From Polytrichum commune (Eukaryota > Streptophyta > Polytrichopsida > Polytrichales > Polytrichaceae), in assembly GCA_950295325.1 (NCBI GenBank), contig OX485808.1, forward strand, positions 25,752,527-25,816,526: DNA of 64,000 bases, written 5' to 3'. How positions within the stretch are numbered: the stretch's first letter is position 1; each line of letters begins with the position of its first letter. The notes under the pieces were generated by a model that searched no databases, was not told the DNA's origin, and saw nothing but the letters and a program-made list of their open reading frames with translations. The translations under genes were made by a program, and so were the position numbers. This document shows, one piece after another, positions 9,000 through 21,418 of this stretch.

Positions 9000-11900
9000 G
9001 TGGGTGGGGGGGGGGGGGGGGGATGAGCAATGTCATAACCATTCCAGGATGGTGGCGTCTTGGGGTCACGAGTGTTGGTTTCCACCGTTCACGAGGGTAC
9101 AACATGACGTGTTTGTGGATTGGAGTGTATGAGCTATTTGTTATGTGGCGTTATTATATCGGGTTATTCGGAGCCTTTTATGTGTGGATGTGTACATGTG
9201 GATAATAGGTGGGACCACATGTCGATTTCATGGTTTAAGCAACGTATACAATGAGGATCGGAGTGTGTTAGTGGTTGGAATATGTTTTTCTTATGATTTC
9301 CCATATATTGGGTGTATCTAGATTCTAAGGTACTTGTGGTATTTGTGCATCTAATATGTTGGGCGCTTTCTAGAAGTGATTGGAGGGTTTATGATTGATT
9401 TAATCAATAGAGATCCATTTGTTGACGTATGTGAATTTAATTTTTGTGGCTTGTAATTCTTCTTCATAGTAATATTTGTTTATGTATGTTTGTAGATTGT
9501 GGATTTCTCCGTTACCTTTGTTTATTGGGATTCCATTGAGTTACTAGGGTATGGTGTGTCCTATGTGTATCTGGATGTTGGGATGGGTCCATCATGGGTA
9601 GTTTCTTTGTTTCCTACACTGCATATGATATTTAGTGCCACAATGGAAACTTTACAGATGACACTCCTTATAAATGTACAAACAATGTTATAGATGATGG
9701 ATGACTTCATCCATTGGCCAAAACCATACCTTCTTTTGTCAACAACTCGTGATGAAATAATCATGAATGATAAATCAATCGGTAAGTAATTGCAACACTG
9801 TAGATCACTGATCCCTCAAAAAATCTACAAGATATGACAAATAATATTGATTAACATGTAGTGATGGTGACACCATGCCACGGTTTACAATTAGTATTGA
9901 CCAAGACAATTAGAATTGGTGACACTAAATATCATATTTAGCGTAGTTGGTCTAAATTTTCACTTCATTATGTGTGACTCCAATATGTTCTTTAACTTTT
10001 TGTATTGTTATGTTGTGTTTGGTCCAGAGGATTTGGTGAACTATGGCTCATATGAGTAATTTGTTGGGGTGATTGGGTTAAGAGGATGGGTGTCTAATGT
10101 GGTTGTTGATGAGTTGTATGCTATTAAGACTCTCAGTACATATGCAAGTATCTTGTGGCTAATATTTTGTAGTGGTGAGGACAATAAGTATGGTTTGTAA
10201 CTCTTTATGTAGTATGTTTGATAGTCCAAGGAGTCTTTTTGCAATGCGGAGATCGTTGTTTGGGTTGTATACTCATGAGCCAACTACGTTACCAATACCA
10301 TATTTTTTTGGTGGTATGAAGGAACCATATGTGTATATGCATTGTTGAGGGTTGTATTTGAGGGTGGTATAGTGACTCCAAGAGGGGGGGTTATGTTGTC
10401 ATTGAATGCTATTGGGGTGGTTTTTGGGTTGTTTACCATATTTTGGTGAATTTAACTTTGTATTATGTGGGTGTATTGTGGTTGGGGTTAGTTTCCACAT
10501 GTACATTGTAAAGTTCTAGGATGTTGGGTGTGAGGTTGTTGGCTAGTTGTTGGTTTTATGAGGGAGTTCTTTGGTATGCATGCATGTATGGTTGTGTGTT
10601 GATTTCCGTGTTGGTGTAGGTATTTGGGCCTTTCGGATGTGGGGTTGAATTCTATGGTGTTTGGTGGGATGGAAAGGATTGTGTGCATGTCTGCGTGTAT
10701 TTCTTATAGTATATAATCTTTGAGGTTGCATATGCTTATGGTCGTGGTAGTAAGGTTTTCTTTGGCGACCATTCTTGCCTAATGGATACTACTTTCTATG
10801 GTAGAGTTGTGGTCTGGTAGGGTTGAATTTTGATACCCGTCCATTTTGATGATTTGGTTAATCCAGATGAGCCATGATGATGTCCCAATTGTGTGGCAAG
10901 TTGTAGTGCATGAGATGTGTAGGGCATGTGAGGGTTGAGGAGTATTATGATTGTGTGATTGGTATGCATCTATGATCGTGTCTATTGTGGATGGGCGGAG
11001 TGTTTGGTGGTTGTTGTGGGGATTGTGCTTTTTGGGTTTTTTCTTTGGTAGGGTTTGAAGTATCGTTGGATTAGACATAATATTTTTGTGACAAAATCTT
11101 GGGGGGTTGGTTGTAGGATGTTAGCCACAACATGGTTTGTTTTGGATGAACCTATTTTAGAGCAATTTGAGTCTTGTGGTTGGGATGGTGAAGATGTAGG
11201 CTCTAGTGTGGTAAAAAATGTTAGCGTTGTTCATTTGGATTTGCATGGTAGGTGTGGTTGTGGTGATGTCTTTGTCCAAGTTGCATTCTTTGATAGTCGG
11301 GGTAAGGTGTGGGGCCTCAAGAGGGGTTAGAAGATTCGTCGGTCTTTGGATTGGGAGAAGTAAATGCATGAGTTGTAGGCGGCTATGTGAATTTGTTGAA
11401 CAAAGTAGATTGTGTATTTGTTTTCAATAGTGGGTCATATTGGTGAGAAGTATTGGTATTCGTGGTTTACGCTTGTACTACTAGTTGGGGAAGGGGGGGG
11501 GGGGGGGTAAGAAGGTGGGGTTGGGGTGGTAGGGCTTCTTTGGTTATTTTCTGGGGGTATGTTTGAATTTTATTTGAATTCTTGAGGGGATAGGATAGAT
11601 AGATAGATAGAAACTCCAACCCCTTTCAAGCAAGGGGCCGGCGTGAATAAAGTGTCCGTTCGTAATGCCAATGACCCGATGCCCACTGGACAAGGGGACA
11701 TTGGGACAAATACTACTCTCCCCTTTCGAGGATGGACGGGGATAGGATATGTTGTGTGGTTGAGAATTGGATTTGGGTAATGATGGTAAAGCTATACATG
11801 TAGAGTATATTGAGTCATTTTTTGATGTTCTTTTTCTATTCTTGGGGGAGCGAAAGTAATGTGATGTTTTTTTTCATGCTAGTTTTATTGGGGTTTGTTT

Positions 11901-12430
11901 GATTGGGAATTCCTTGTTGGCGGTGTCTATGAATATTTCGTATTCTTTCTTTACCATAAACATAGTGTGAGTGATGGAAGATCTAGAGCATTCTTGATAG
12001 CGGGGGTTTAGGAGGTGGTGGGATCCTCCGTATTTGGCTAAGCCTTGATATATTATGCAAAGTTGGCCCAGGTCATTGAGTGTGAATATTTATTTGTTTG
12101 TCTCTGTAGTGTACGTAGTCTGGGAGTAGGGAGGTAATGTTTATGCCAAAATCGTAAGTGGAGAGGTGGGTCTAGATGTTTGCTATGCTTTTGGGGATGC
12201 TACGTACATATTTCTTTGGTGAGTAAGCTAAGTACTTTGTTGAGTTTCCGGAAATCAAGTTTGGAGAAAGAAACCGTGTAGTAAGCACATATTGTTTTTC
12301 TTCGATGGTGGTTGGTGATGTCATTAGTTCTTTGTGCCCTTTTTGTGAATCTTTATAGTTTGTTGATTTGTGGTTGTATGTGCAAAATGTAATTTATAAC
12401 GATGGTTAACATATGCATATGCCGTGGTGT
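9000..12430 (-). pseudogene. Probable degraded downstream part of a LINE
   Basis: This stretch continues the strand bias of the reverse-transcriptase segment at 12431-14050. Minus-strand translation is Thr/His/Asn/Gln-rich with many stops and frameshifts. Just downstream of the GDALSP motif the minus strand still encodes a weakly RT-like stretch (HFAHTTTNQQTIKIHKKG, near 12330-12390), where these enzymes carry the YADDL region. Beyond that I recognise no motif. It contains poly-G runs (9007-9022, 11489-11507), a small retroposon at 11598-11737 and a solitary ACACTAAATATCATATTTAGCG block at 9923-9944. The LINE's 3' end is not located. Confidence 0.3.
11598..11737 (-). mobile_element. Small retroposon with 12-bp target duplication
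   Basis: GGGGATAGGATA occurs at 11586-11597 and again at 11738-11749, enclosing 140 bp. Read on the minus strand the insert starts GTCCATCCTCGAAAGGGG and ends GGGGTTGGAGTTTC(TATC)n. A simple-repeat tail plus a long target duplication is the signature of LINE-mediated insertion. I do not see clear A and B boxes, so I do not call it a tRNA SINE. Confidence 0.55.
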
Positions 12431-12676
12431 TGCATGTGGCTATGGTGGTGTTAAAGTGACATTTGATGTGTCTTTTCCAGCAAGTGTTGTAGTGGGTCTA
12501 GAAAGAGGATGAATAGTTATGGGCTTAGTGCATCCCCTTGGATTGTACCTCTGTTAATTTGGATTGGTGCTAATGCACCAAAGTGGTTGCCGTGGAAGGA
12601 GGTTTTGAGTTTGTGTATATGTTACCGATTAGTTTGAATGCATCTTTGGGGTAGCCTAGATTTTCCATTAGTGTGA
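12431..12676 (-). pseudogene. LINE reverse transcriptase, downstream half
   Basis: Minus-strand translation gives LMENLGYPKDAFKLIGNIYT followed by a stretch ending in RGTIQGDALSP (codons near 12521-12560) and LFILFLDPLLQHLLE. RGxxQGDxLSPxLF is the motif before the catalytic YxDD in non-LTR retrotransposon RTs. A stop follows GDALSP and another follows about 20 codons later, so the enzyme is dead. The upstream half is at 13975-14050, separated by the fold-back transposon at 12685-13966. The LINE clade cannot be named from this. Confidence 0.8.
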
Positions 12677-12684
12677 AAAATATA

Positions 12685-13966
12685 GGGGATCGCTATTTCC
12701 ACACCTTTTCTGGCTAGATTCACACCTTTTTGCCGGTTCGGTTGCCGTGTCATTGAGGCGCTATACATGAGATTCTTCATGGTGCATCCGGACCGTTGAT
12801 CCACCAAGGCCCAGCCAAGGGCCTCAATGATCCTAGGTGGCGGTGGGGTGGGGGGCGGGGGTGGTGCTTGCCACCAAGGCGGGGTGGGGCCGTGGGCCTC
12901 ATGTCTTTTTTGGGGAGGCCGGATTTAAGGTGGTGTCGGGCATAGTGGCTAGGCCTACTTATTATATAACTAGTTGGTTAGCCTTACTCTACTTACTAAA
13001 TGACTAGTTGGTTAGCCTTACTCTACTTACTAAATGACTAGTTGGTTACCCTTACTCTACTTACTAAATAACTAGTTGGTTAGCCTTACTCTACTTACTA
13101 AATAACTACACTAAATATGATATTTAGTGTTAGATACACTAAATATGAACACTACACTAAATCTCACTAACCTTATGAAAGTAAGTAACATTAAATGTAA
13201 ATTCAAACACTAAATATCATTTATGGTAATATGTGAAAGTTACATGCACGAATTTAGTGTTTAGTAGGAAAGAGGTGGCAACAAGGAAGGCGGCGGCAGC
13301 GCATTTATGTCTAACACTAATTATCAAAGAATTGAAAATTAGTGTTGAGCAAAGTAGGGTGGTAAAACATTAAATCTAATCAAACACTAAATATCATATT
13401 TAGTGTAGTTGATTAGCCTTACTCTACTTACTAAATGACTAGTTGGTTACCCTTACTCTACTTACTAAATAACTAATTGGTTAGCCTTATTCTACTTATG
13501 GTCACTCTTCTTAATTGGACATGTATATTTGAGTGTATATGTCCAAGTCTTGAAGTTAAGCTTTGATGCGTTAAAGTATTGGAGAGGCTTACCAACTAGT
13601 TATTTAGTAAGTAGAGTAAGGCTAACCAACTAGTCATTTAGTAAGTAGAGTAAGGCTAACCAACTAGTTATATAATAAGTAGGCCTAGCCACTGGGCCCG
13701 CCTAGCTACTATGCCCGACACCACCCTAAATCCGGCATCCCCAAAAAAGACATGAGGCCCACGGCCCCACCCCGCCTTGGTGGCAAGCACCACCCCTCCC
13801 CACCCCACCGCCACCTAGGATCATTGAGGCCCTTGGATGGGCCTTGGTGGATCAACGGTCCGGATGCACCATGAAGAATCTCATATATAGCGCCTCAGTG
13901 ACACGGCAACCGAACCGGCAAAAAGGTGTGAATCTAGCCAAAAAAGGTGTGGAAATAGCGATCCCC
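12685..13966. mobile_element. Fold-back DNA transposon, copy 1
   Basis: The ends GGGGATCGCTATTTCCACACC and GGTGTGGAAATAGCGATCCCC are inverted, and AAAATATA flanks both sides (12677-12684 and 13967-13974): an 8-bp duplication, as for hAT, or for MULEs with a short duplication. The inverted arms run about 400 bp each and include a subterminal tandem repeat of about 35 bp (TTACTCTACTTACTAAATGACTAGTTGGTTAGCC). There is no transposase frame, so it is non-autonomous. It sits in the LINE RT between GSIDRDI and TLMENLGYP. Confidence 0.88.
13105..13410. repeat. Variable core of fold-back copy 1, with its own inverted ends
   Basis: The core is bounded by ACTACACTAAATATGATATT (from 13105) and AATATCATATTTAGTGTAGT (to 13410) in inverted orientation. 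Inside, (A)CACTAAAT recurs in both directions. The equivalent core in copy 2 keeps ACTACACTAAAT...ATGTAGT ends but is otherwise very different. It may be a nested MITE or a fast-evolving centre. Confidence 0.55.
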
Positions 13967-13974
13967 AAAATATA

Positions 13975-14050
13975 TCACGATCAATGGAGCCAAAGACATT
14001 TCTAAAGTCTATGTGTGTAAGGTAGACGTCATTGTTTGTGAGTCTTGGAC
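13975..14050 (-). pseudogene. LINE reverse transcriptase, upstream half
   Basis: Minus-strand translation gives NDVYLTHIDFRNVFGSIDRDI. The DFxxxFGSIDH pattern is RT motif A of non-LTR retrotransposons, including the first catalytic Asp. The frame continues after the fold-back insertion at 12676. No endonuclease motif is recognised further upstream. Confidence 0.75.
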
Positions 14051-15595
14051 AATTATTTGTATTTGTTTTGTGATGTTTCTTTGTAACTTGAATCCTTCTT
14101 GGTTGAAGTGAAGTATTTTGTGCTTCTTACCATAACTTGTGAGGAGTGAGATAAGTGCACTTGTTTTGTGGCTGAAAATTTGCATCTTGGATCCAAGATA
14201 CACATTTCAAAAAAATTGGATCCTCGCCCATGATTTTTCCAAAAAAATATAACTCTGTTTCCTTCCAAAATTGGGGGCTTGAATGTTTTGTTTTTGAATG
14301 TGTGGCATCTAGTACGCACACAGTTTTGAGTTCCGAAATTGTGAGTTAGGATCAAAGTTTTTATTTGATTTTTAAAATTAAATTTGAGAGGAGGCTTGTG
14401 CTTTGTGTTTTCACCTTTAGAAATGGAATTCTTTGGGGCTCATATCTTGTGCCATCAACTGCACGCTCCTCTAAAGTTCGACATTACGAGTGTCTGGTAT
14501 TTGTAAATCTTTACCTATACCAGTGTGAGTGTCTGGTTTTGTTTTAATCCTTGAAATATGTGACACTTTCAAGATGTGTGTCTTGAGATTTGAAATTTTG
14601 AGTTAAGGTTTGTGCTTTGAGCTTTCAATGATTGAGCTAGGATGTCATATCCTCCACATTGTCTGCACTTCTAAATATTTCATTGTTATCTTTCATCATA
14701 GTCTATTCATGTCTTGTGCACATCTGAATTCCTTGTGTTGTGTTTTGTTTAAATGTGTGTGCTTGTGAATTTTATTGTGGCTTGAGGGTTATAAGTGTTC
14801 ATGGTTGTTCTTTGAATTTGACAATTTGTAGCACTAACACTTTATCAAGAATGCTTAAAAAAAATTATGGATGTAGGATAAGCATGCCAACAATCTTGAC
14901 CATGGTGATATTTTGAATTGTTGGAGGATGTTGATAAGGTTGTTAAGGACATGCAAAATCATAAAAAAATAAATCTCCATTCCCCTATAAGCAACTTACG
15001 CATTAAACCACTGGGGAAGTCAAGAACGTCTATCTCAATTTATCGATTGGTATTATTTCTTGTGATGTAACCAATACTTGAGGTTGACGTGCACGTCTTG
15101 GAGAATGAGTTTAATAATAGTTCCCCGGGAGTGCACAATGTTAAAAGTAAGGTATAACATGCTTGCGTCACCTCCAAATTAATACCCTTATATTCAATTT
15201 TTCTTTCTTTAAAAAATGATATACATACATATATATAACAAAAAGAAGCCTAACTTATGTATGCACGTTCAAAGTGAATTAAATAAACAAAAGCCTAACA
15301 TGTGTATACAATGAAAAACATGGTCTAAAAAATAATCATGGAATTTATTCACTTTAAAAGTACTTATTTATCAATAATAAAATCCTTAAACACTTTTTAA
15401 TTTGTATGATGTAACTCATACAAGTTTTGTCCTCCTACAAAAGTTATTGTAGCTAGTGCAAGAATAGTTTCTAAGTCTACCATGATATGATCTATTAACC
15501 CCTAAGTGCCCGAGCAACCATATCTGGTTGACCAAAAATTTCGGCTCGTTTGTGTGTGGGCAGGTAAAATTCCTTTGACCGCGTAAATTTTTTTG
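14051..15595. other. No gene recognised
   Basis: AT-rich DNA with scattered short frames only. The minus-strand frames at 14009-14355 have no recognisable domain. Possible 5' remnants of the LINE lie here but I cannot support them. Confidence 0.4.
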
Positions 15596-16346
15596 GCGGG
15601 TGTGAGCCCAAAATGGTGCCCACATGTGGTGATTAACTCTTCGAAACCAATTTTAGTTTGACTTTGAGGTGTTATGACTATTCACAAAACATAAAAAGAG
15701 TGAAGTGTGGTGTGGATTTAAGTTTAGGCATTAGAATGTGTTGTGTAGTTATTTCAAGGTTGAATTCAATAAGAGTATGCCTTGATATTGTGAGTAGGGG
15801 GTAAGGTGAAGCAAGGTGAGCTCCGCGGGTTAAATGCCCACTTTTGGATCCACCTTGGTAGTTTAGGAAGAAGGAAGCTTGGTGGAAGGGGATTAGTCCC
15901 TACTTTGAAGGTGAAGGTTAAGGGATTGTGATTGGAGGTGCTAATCCTCTCACCCTATCCTCACCTGTCTCTCCCTCTCTCCCTCTCTCCCTCTCTCCCT
16001 CTCTGCTACTTAAGGTGGTTTCTCTCTCATTTTCCTCTCTCTCAACCAAGCGCTCTCAAGGGAGCAAGCTCTTCAAGAGCTTGAGCCACGTGTGTGGATT
16101 GCTAGTTCTTAGTAAGGTTAATTAGTTGAGCTCTCTCTCTCAAGGCCTCACAAGTGAGTGAACTCTTAGAGTTTAAGATTGCATATAGGGATTAAGTGGT
16201 AGTTAGTGAAAGTAGTGTGTTAGATTAGTTCATGACTTAGGAGCAAGGAAAATAAAAGAAAAGAATAACTTAGGAAACCTTTGATTAGTGAATGAGAGGG
16301 GGTGTATTAAGGGTAGCTAGCAGAAGGACTTACTATATAGTCACTA

Positions 16347-16500
16347 GGACCTTGGGCAGAACTAAGCTGTTGGACCCTGGGCAGAACTAAGCTGCTGGGC
16401 AGCCGAAGGAGTAAGCTGCTGGCCCTGGGCAGAACTAAGCTGCTGGGCAGTCGAAGGAGTAAGCTGCTGGCCCTGGGCAGAACTAAGCTGCTTGGCAGCC
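16347..16500 (+). repeat. LTR minisatellite, 48-bp unit
   Basis: CCTGGGCAGAACTAAGCTGCTGG repeats at about 16350, 16375, 16423 and 16471, alternating with GCAGCCGAAGGAGTAAGCTGCTGG. The last two periods are 48 bp. Confidence 0.8.
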
Positions 16501-16789
16501 AAATTAATCAAGGGGCTGCCGGTAACTAGGCGTGAGTTGTACCAATGGTTACTTAGACAATTGGTAGGTTTAGCAAGCTAAGGCTAAGATTGTGTGGAGG
16601 TTGCCACTAAACTATCCAATAGGGTGTTAGACCAATCGTAGAATTAAATAGTTATTAGACAAGTGTTAAGCTCAATAGGATAGGCAAGGTGTGTGGAAGT
16701 CTCATGTGATTGTACGTAACATTGACTATAGAGTAAAGTGTTTTTCAACACTTGCATCTATCGTTCAAAATAACTTACTTGCATCATTA

Positions 16790-16954
16790 ATGGAGAATGT
16801 GAAGGACTCTTGCAATGGCAAGAAAAATGGGGTGAAGATCAAAAGAGTGAGGGGAATGTCAGTAAGGGCGTGTGCGGCTAAAGCCGCGGGTTGGACTCTT
16901 GAGAAAGCCAACTCTAGCACAAACCAAGAGACCAACATTAATAAAGTACAATGA
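16790..16954 (+). CDS. LTR-encoded small protein (RGxSLRAC family), intact
   Basis: The frame of 54 codons starts at ATG 16790 and ends at TGA 16952-16954. I chose this ATG over the upstream one at 16691 because it sits at the conserved spot after the hairpin and starts ME like the other copies. The core is RGMSVRACAAKAAGWTLEKAN, followed by a Thr/Asn/Gln-rich tail ending INKVQ. The first 20 residues are Lys-rich (GKKNGVKIKR) rather than Ser/Thr-rich; the copy at 63019 shares this, so two N-terminal types exist. Function unknown. Confidence 0.6.
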   Translation: MENVKDSCNGKKNGVKIKRVRGMSVRACAAKAAGWTLEKANSSTNQETNINKVQ

Positions 16955-17089
16955 GTGAGACAATACATGTTCATTTGAACACGAAAATTACCTTGCACAT
17001 GGTTCAATGTTGTAATAGATAAATGTGATTCTCAAAGTCATCACCCGGACTAGGACGCTTAAGGGTGGTGGATTTGGCCTCACAGCGGG

Positions 17090-18119
17090 CAATATGGAAG
17101 GGCAACTTTTGGATTGAGGCATTTTTGACCAAAAAGAGTAAATATTTGATTTTAGAGAGGGTCGCAAAGGCATATATGTCCGTGATGTAGGGAATGGGTG
17201 GAGAAAGTGCTTTACTATTTCCTCAATGTTTCAGCTAATTGGACTATTATACTTGTTTTTGACATCCAAAGAGTTTTCATTATTCATTTCTTTTGAAAAG
17301 TGTCGTAGTGGAAAGAGTAAAAAAATTCCGTATTTTTGACCGTCGAATATTAGTATTCATAATTACCAATGTGAAGTAATTTGCAATATCAAATCGTCAA
17401 GTGTTAAAATAAAGAAAATGCATTTCAAGAATTGCAAGGAGGATTGCGAAATGATTGGGATAGCTCTATATGCATACATAGGGTCTTTGGAATCATATTT
17501 TCGTATTCTTTCACATGTTGGAGTCGTTCGTGTCACCTCAAACTCCTAAAAACACTTATGAGCAAATCATACCAACATTGTGGGGAGGACGGTATACAAA
17601 AAAAAGAATGTATACATTTCTCTTGTTTGAATCTCACAACTCTTATGCAATCTCAATCTCAAAATTGGTATGCATACTAATAAACAAGTTCTTTAAACAT
17701 CTATACGGTTAGATTTTGGATAAAAGACAAATTCCTCCATTGGGGATTGTATTAAAGCTATGCACATATTTCTTAGGAAAAGTGCATTCCGAAAGGCTTG
17801 GGCTCTTAGGGGTTAAGTCATAAGTCCATAGTGATCCACGATCTTTTTGGTACCAACACAATTCAATCTCCATATGAGATGGTCAATGCAACAAATCAAT
17901 TGGTTCTCTATATTCAACCCACCTATTAGCAATTTTTCTACGCACTCCATAAACCCTTCCTAGATACCAAATTTTAGTGGTCAATGCTTTTGATTTGCTT
18001 GGCCTTCCTCTTTTTTCAAAATTTTCATTTGTTGCCTCAGTGACAAAAGCCACAACACAATCACACCCCAATTTCAAAAATATTATCACCAACTCTTGAT
18101 ATTTTCTTCTTAATAATGG
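17090..18119. other. No gene recognised
   Basis: Target DNA between two solo LTRs. The short frames here show no family resemblance. Confidence 0.4.
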
Positions 18120-20698
18120 CCCTATGTGAGCCCAATATCGCGCCCACATGTGTTCCCAACATTAAAATTTACAAAGGGCTTTGATGCTTGTGGTTGTTTG
18201 ATGTGTTAGAGCAATAAAACGCGGAAGGCATTAGAACTTAAATATTGTTTTAGATTAAGTTAGAATAGTCTTCTTAGACATATGATTGGAGTGACTTAAA
18301 AAAGTAAAATTACAAAGAGTGAATTAATCCATTAAGTGTAGGGAAGTGCATTGGGTCCAATAGGTTGAGTTTAGGCCGTGGCCACGTAAGGTTGAAAGCG
18401 TTAGAAGGGAGGGAAAGATACGGAAATTAGCCGCTTAAGGCGAGCAGATGTTCAATTAAGGGTCAAGGCAAGACAAGTCGGGGTTAGACCGTTATCCTCC
18501 TGGATTTCCGGCCACATGGAAGGGGTCCAGAAGCGAGAGGCTCTCCCCCTCTTACTCTCACTCTCAGAGGAAGCTCGGTGGCTGGATGCGGCGAATGCTG
18601 AAAAATGTGGCAGCAAGGGAATGTGGATGGAGGCGCAGGGAGGGGGTTGATGTGAGTTCGGCCAACCAGCCAGCAAGTTAAGTGAAGGAGGGAGATTGAA
18701 AGGAGCAGGTAAAAAATGCGGCAGTTGTAGGCGTTGCTGGATCTGGAAAGATCTCCTTCCCGAAATGGGATGGAGTTGGGCGCAGAGGATTTGTTGTAAT
18801 TGAGAGGTGATCCCAGGGGTCACTAATGAGCTTCCACTGGCCGAAATGGTTAGAACTCCGCTTGCACAGAAGGAAGAGGGACAGTCGCCGAACCTCCGGT
18901 GGGCGAAAGCTAAATTCAGTGAAGAATGCGGTCTCAAGGGCATCCTAGGAGAAGAGGGTGCAAGAAAGGGAATGAACACTGAAGTTGGGGGTGAGGCGAA
19001 GGTCATGCACAATGCCAGCAAGCAGAGAGGTCACACCTGAGGTGAAATCTGGGTCGCAGATTGTGTGCAGGAGGGCGACTTAAATCACGAGGTTAGAATG
19101 ATGGTTGCTGGGAGAGGTAACTCTTCGGCAGGAGAGCTGTCGACAGAGAAGAAGGCGTTGCAGGGCTGGAGGGGCCGTGGCACGGGTAGATCACTTAGTG
19201 CATTTTAAAAACGACGTGCGGCATAATATAGAGAGGATTAAAATCATTTGAAATAAAAATCATAAAGGAATTCCAAATAATGAAGGGGCCATTAAATGTA
19301 GACAATCCCATTATAAGTAAGTTAGATGTACATAAAACGTGGGCCATTATTTTTTTGTAAAATTAATATAGGGGCTGAAGATAAGGATCCTAGAAGGTAT
19401 GTTTAGTATGGTATGTAAATGGGTTTAGGACTCACGGGGATGGATGATAATTGGGATTTCTGTCTGTCCAAAAATGAATTAAAAGGAATATAGAGTACAA
19501 AAAATTGCAATGACTTGGACAATATAAGTAATGAAAGGGTGCAAACAAATGGGCCATTTTTGAAATTTAAGTAATTATAGGGAGGCTTTAATTCAGCCCT
19601 TGAAGGTAAATAACCCCAAAACAAATAACCCCTAGCCGTACGTGGTGCACAAAAATGCCTTAGAGTGATCTACCCATGGGCCGTGGGCAACGTTAGCAGA
19701 CTCTCAACGGAGTCTGGGATCCATGTGGCTCGGGCATCTGGTTACGGCAGTGAAGGGGCTGGAACTGTGTTGGCTCCAGGGGAAGGAGTGAACTTAAGTG
19801 TTAGGCCGAGGGGTAAACAACATGTTACAACAGCCAACTGATGGGTCCAACCACAACTCTAGAATTTTGGGATTAAGGAATTAGTAGGATAGGGTATTAG
19901 TAGGAATTAAAAAGTAGCTAGGGTGATTAGTTAGTGGGATAATAGTGGGACAACCTCAATGAGAGCATTGGTGCAATCTGTAAGCCCAAAATGGTACTCA
20001 CATGTGTTCTTAACCCTTCGAAACCATTAGAAGTTATGTTTTGATATTTTATGATTATTCATAAAAATATAAAAAGAGTGAAGCTTGAATGAAGTTATGT
20101 TTAGACCTTAGGCTCGTGTGAAGTAGTTGATTAAAAGTTTAGGGGTGTGAAAAAAATTCCTTAGTTAGGTGAGCGTAGTGTATGGTGAACCAAGGGTGGC
20201 TCCTTGATTTAAATGTTTGAATTAGGACCTAAGTTGTTGGTTTAAGAGTTGAAGGCTTAGAGGATAGGATGAGAGCCTACAAAGTAGCAAATGATCAAAA
20301 GGCTTATCTTGAGCCTTGGGGGTGCTCACCTATTCTCTCTCAACTCACTATATAAACCCTCACTCTTCCCTCTCTCATCCTCTTTTCCTTCGTGCTCCTT
20401 GGCACCCCACGTGTTATAAGTGTGGGTGTGGGAAGCAAGAACGGAGCACATGTACGTGCAAAGTCTCAAGGTGAAGAACCAAGATTAATTCACTTTGAAG
20501 TTAGTTTGACATTTGTTAGAAGTAGTCTTTGGTTGAAACATTTAGAGCTTAGCTTGTTGTATGTGACTTATAGAATTTAGATTCATGATATTTAGATTTA
20601 TAGTGTTTGGAATCATGACATTTAGAATTGTAGCATCCACATTCATACTGAATTTAAAGCTCTCTCTTCTCTAAGGAGTTGAGCTCTTAGAGCTTTGG

Positions 20699-20945
20699 GA
20701 AATACAATATTTAGTCAGAGGGTAGGTTGTTGGAAATACAATATTTAGTCAGGGTTAGGCTGCTGGAAATACAATATTTAGTTGCTGGAAATATAGTATT
20801 TAGTCAGGGTTAGGTTGCTGGAAATACAGTATTTAGTTGCTGGAAATACAGTGTTTAGTCAGAGGGTAGGTTGCTGGAAATATAGTATTTAGTTGCTGGA
20901 AAGACAGTATTTAGTCAGGTTAGGCTGCTGGAAATACAGCATTGG
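20699..20945 (+). repeat. LTR minisatellite
   Basis: Units of the form GCTGGAAATACAATATTTAGTCAGGGTTAGGCT recur in full and shortened (24-37 bp) versions. Confidence 0.8.
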
Positions 20946-21238
20946 GTTCAAAAGTTAGACAGCTGGGACATTAGATTGGGTCATAGTTAGTTAATAAGAA
21001 TATTACCTAATGCTAATTAGGTAATGAGCATTTAGCTAGGGAGTTGACTACAAGGCATCATAAGGTGATATCAAGGGGGGGACTTGTAGTTAAGTTGTTG
21101 GGATTGTAATCAAGCACTTAAGGGTGCCATGGCGAAGAATGAACGAACTTGGGAGTGAATGGCGAAGAATTGCGGAAGAAGATGTAACGCTAGGTGATGA
21201 GAGTGATGAGTGTTTTTTAACACGTGTGTACTCATCAC

Positions 21239-21418
21239 ATGGAGTCAACAAGTTACAACTTCATCGAAGTGACGAGCACTAGTGAAGAATCAACGGCCAG
21301 AACTAAGGTTTCAAGAGGGAAGTCCTTAAGAGCATGTGTAACTAAGGCCGTGGGATGGACCTTTGAGGCGGCCAAAGCTATGCCCACTCAAGAAAATTGC
21401 ATTAATAAAACGTCGTGA
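21239..21418 (+). CDS. LTR-encoded small protein (RGxSLRAC family), intact
   Basis: 59 codons from ATG 21239 to a TGA at 21416-21418. An upstream in-frame ATG (21224) exists, but the conserved start is MEST. The N-terminal half is Ser/Thr/Glu-rich, the core is RGKSLRACVTKAVGWTFEAAK and the tail ends QENCINKTS. It differs from the 41905 copy at several core residues (A to T, A to V, L to F, K to A) yet stays open, with the Cys and the GW pair invariant. The Cys at core position 8 and the Trp are candidates for functional residues. Function unknown. Confidence 0.6.
   Translation: MESTSYNFIEVTSTSEESTARTKVSRGKSLRACVTKAVGWTFEAAKAMPTQENCINKTS

Larger units (their letters stand above)
15601..17084 (+). 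mobile_element. Solo LTR, ORF-bearing class
   Basis: It starts TGTGAGCCCAAAATGGTGCCCACATG and ends GGATTTGGCCTCACA, flanked by exact GCGGG duplications (15596-15600 and 17085-17089). Features in order: TATA-like ATAAAAAGAGTGAAG near 15690, a (CTCTCTCC)n tract at 15967-16003, a minisatellite at 16347-16500, hairpin 16736-16753, ORF 16790-16954 and terminal hairpin 17038-17071. The partial minus-strand LTR at 62888 belongs to the same subfamily. Confidence 0.93.

Noticed and set aside
9007-9022. Poly-G runs (also near 11489, 33364, 41380) as regulatory G-quadruplexes
   Set aside because: Isolated homopolymers with no gene nearby; simple slippage tracts are the economical explanation.
8869-9205. 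Short overlapping frames on both strands
   Set aside because: They depend on a poly-G/poly-C tract translating as Gly or Pro runs; no conserved motif.
18452-19021. 189-codon minus-strand frame
   Set aside because: It is antisense to the solo LTR at 18125, has no recognisable domain, and the GC-rich centre of this LTR class makes long spurious frames likely.
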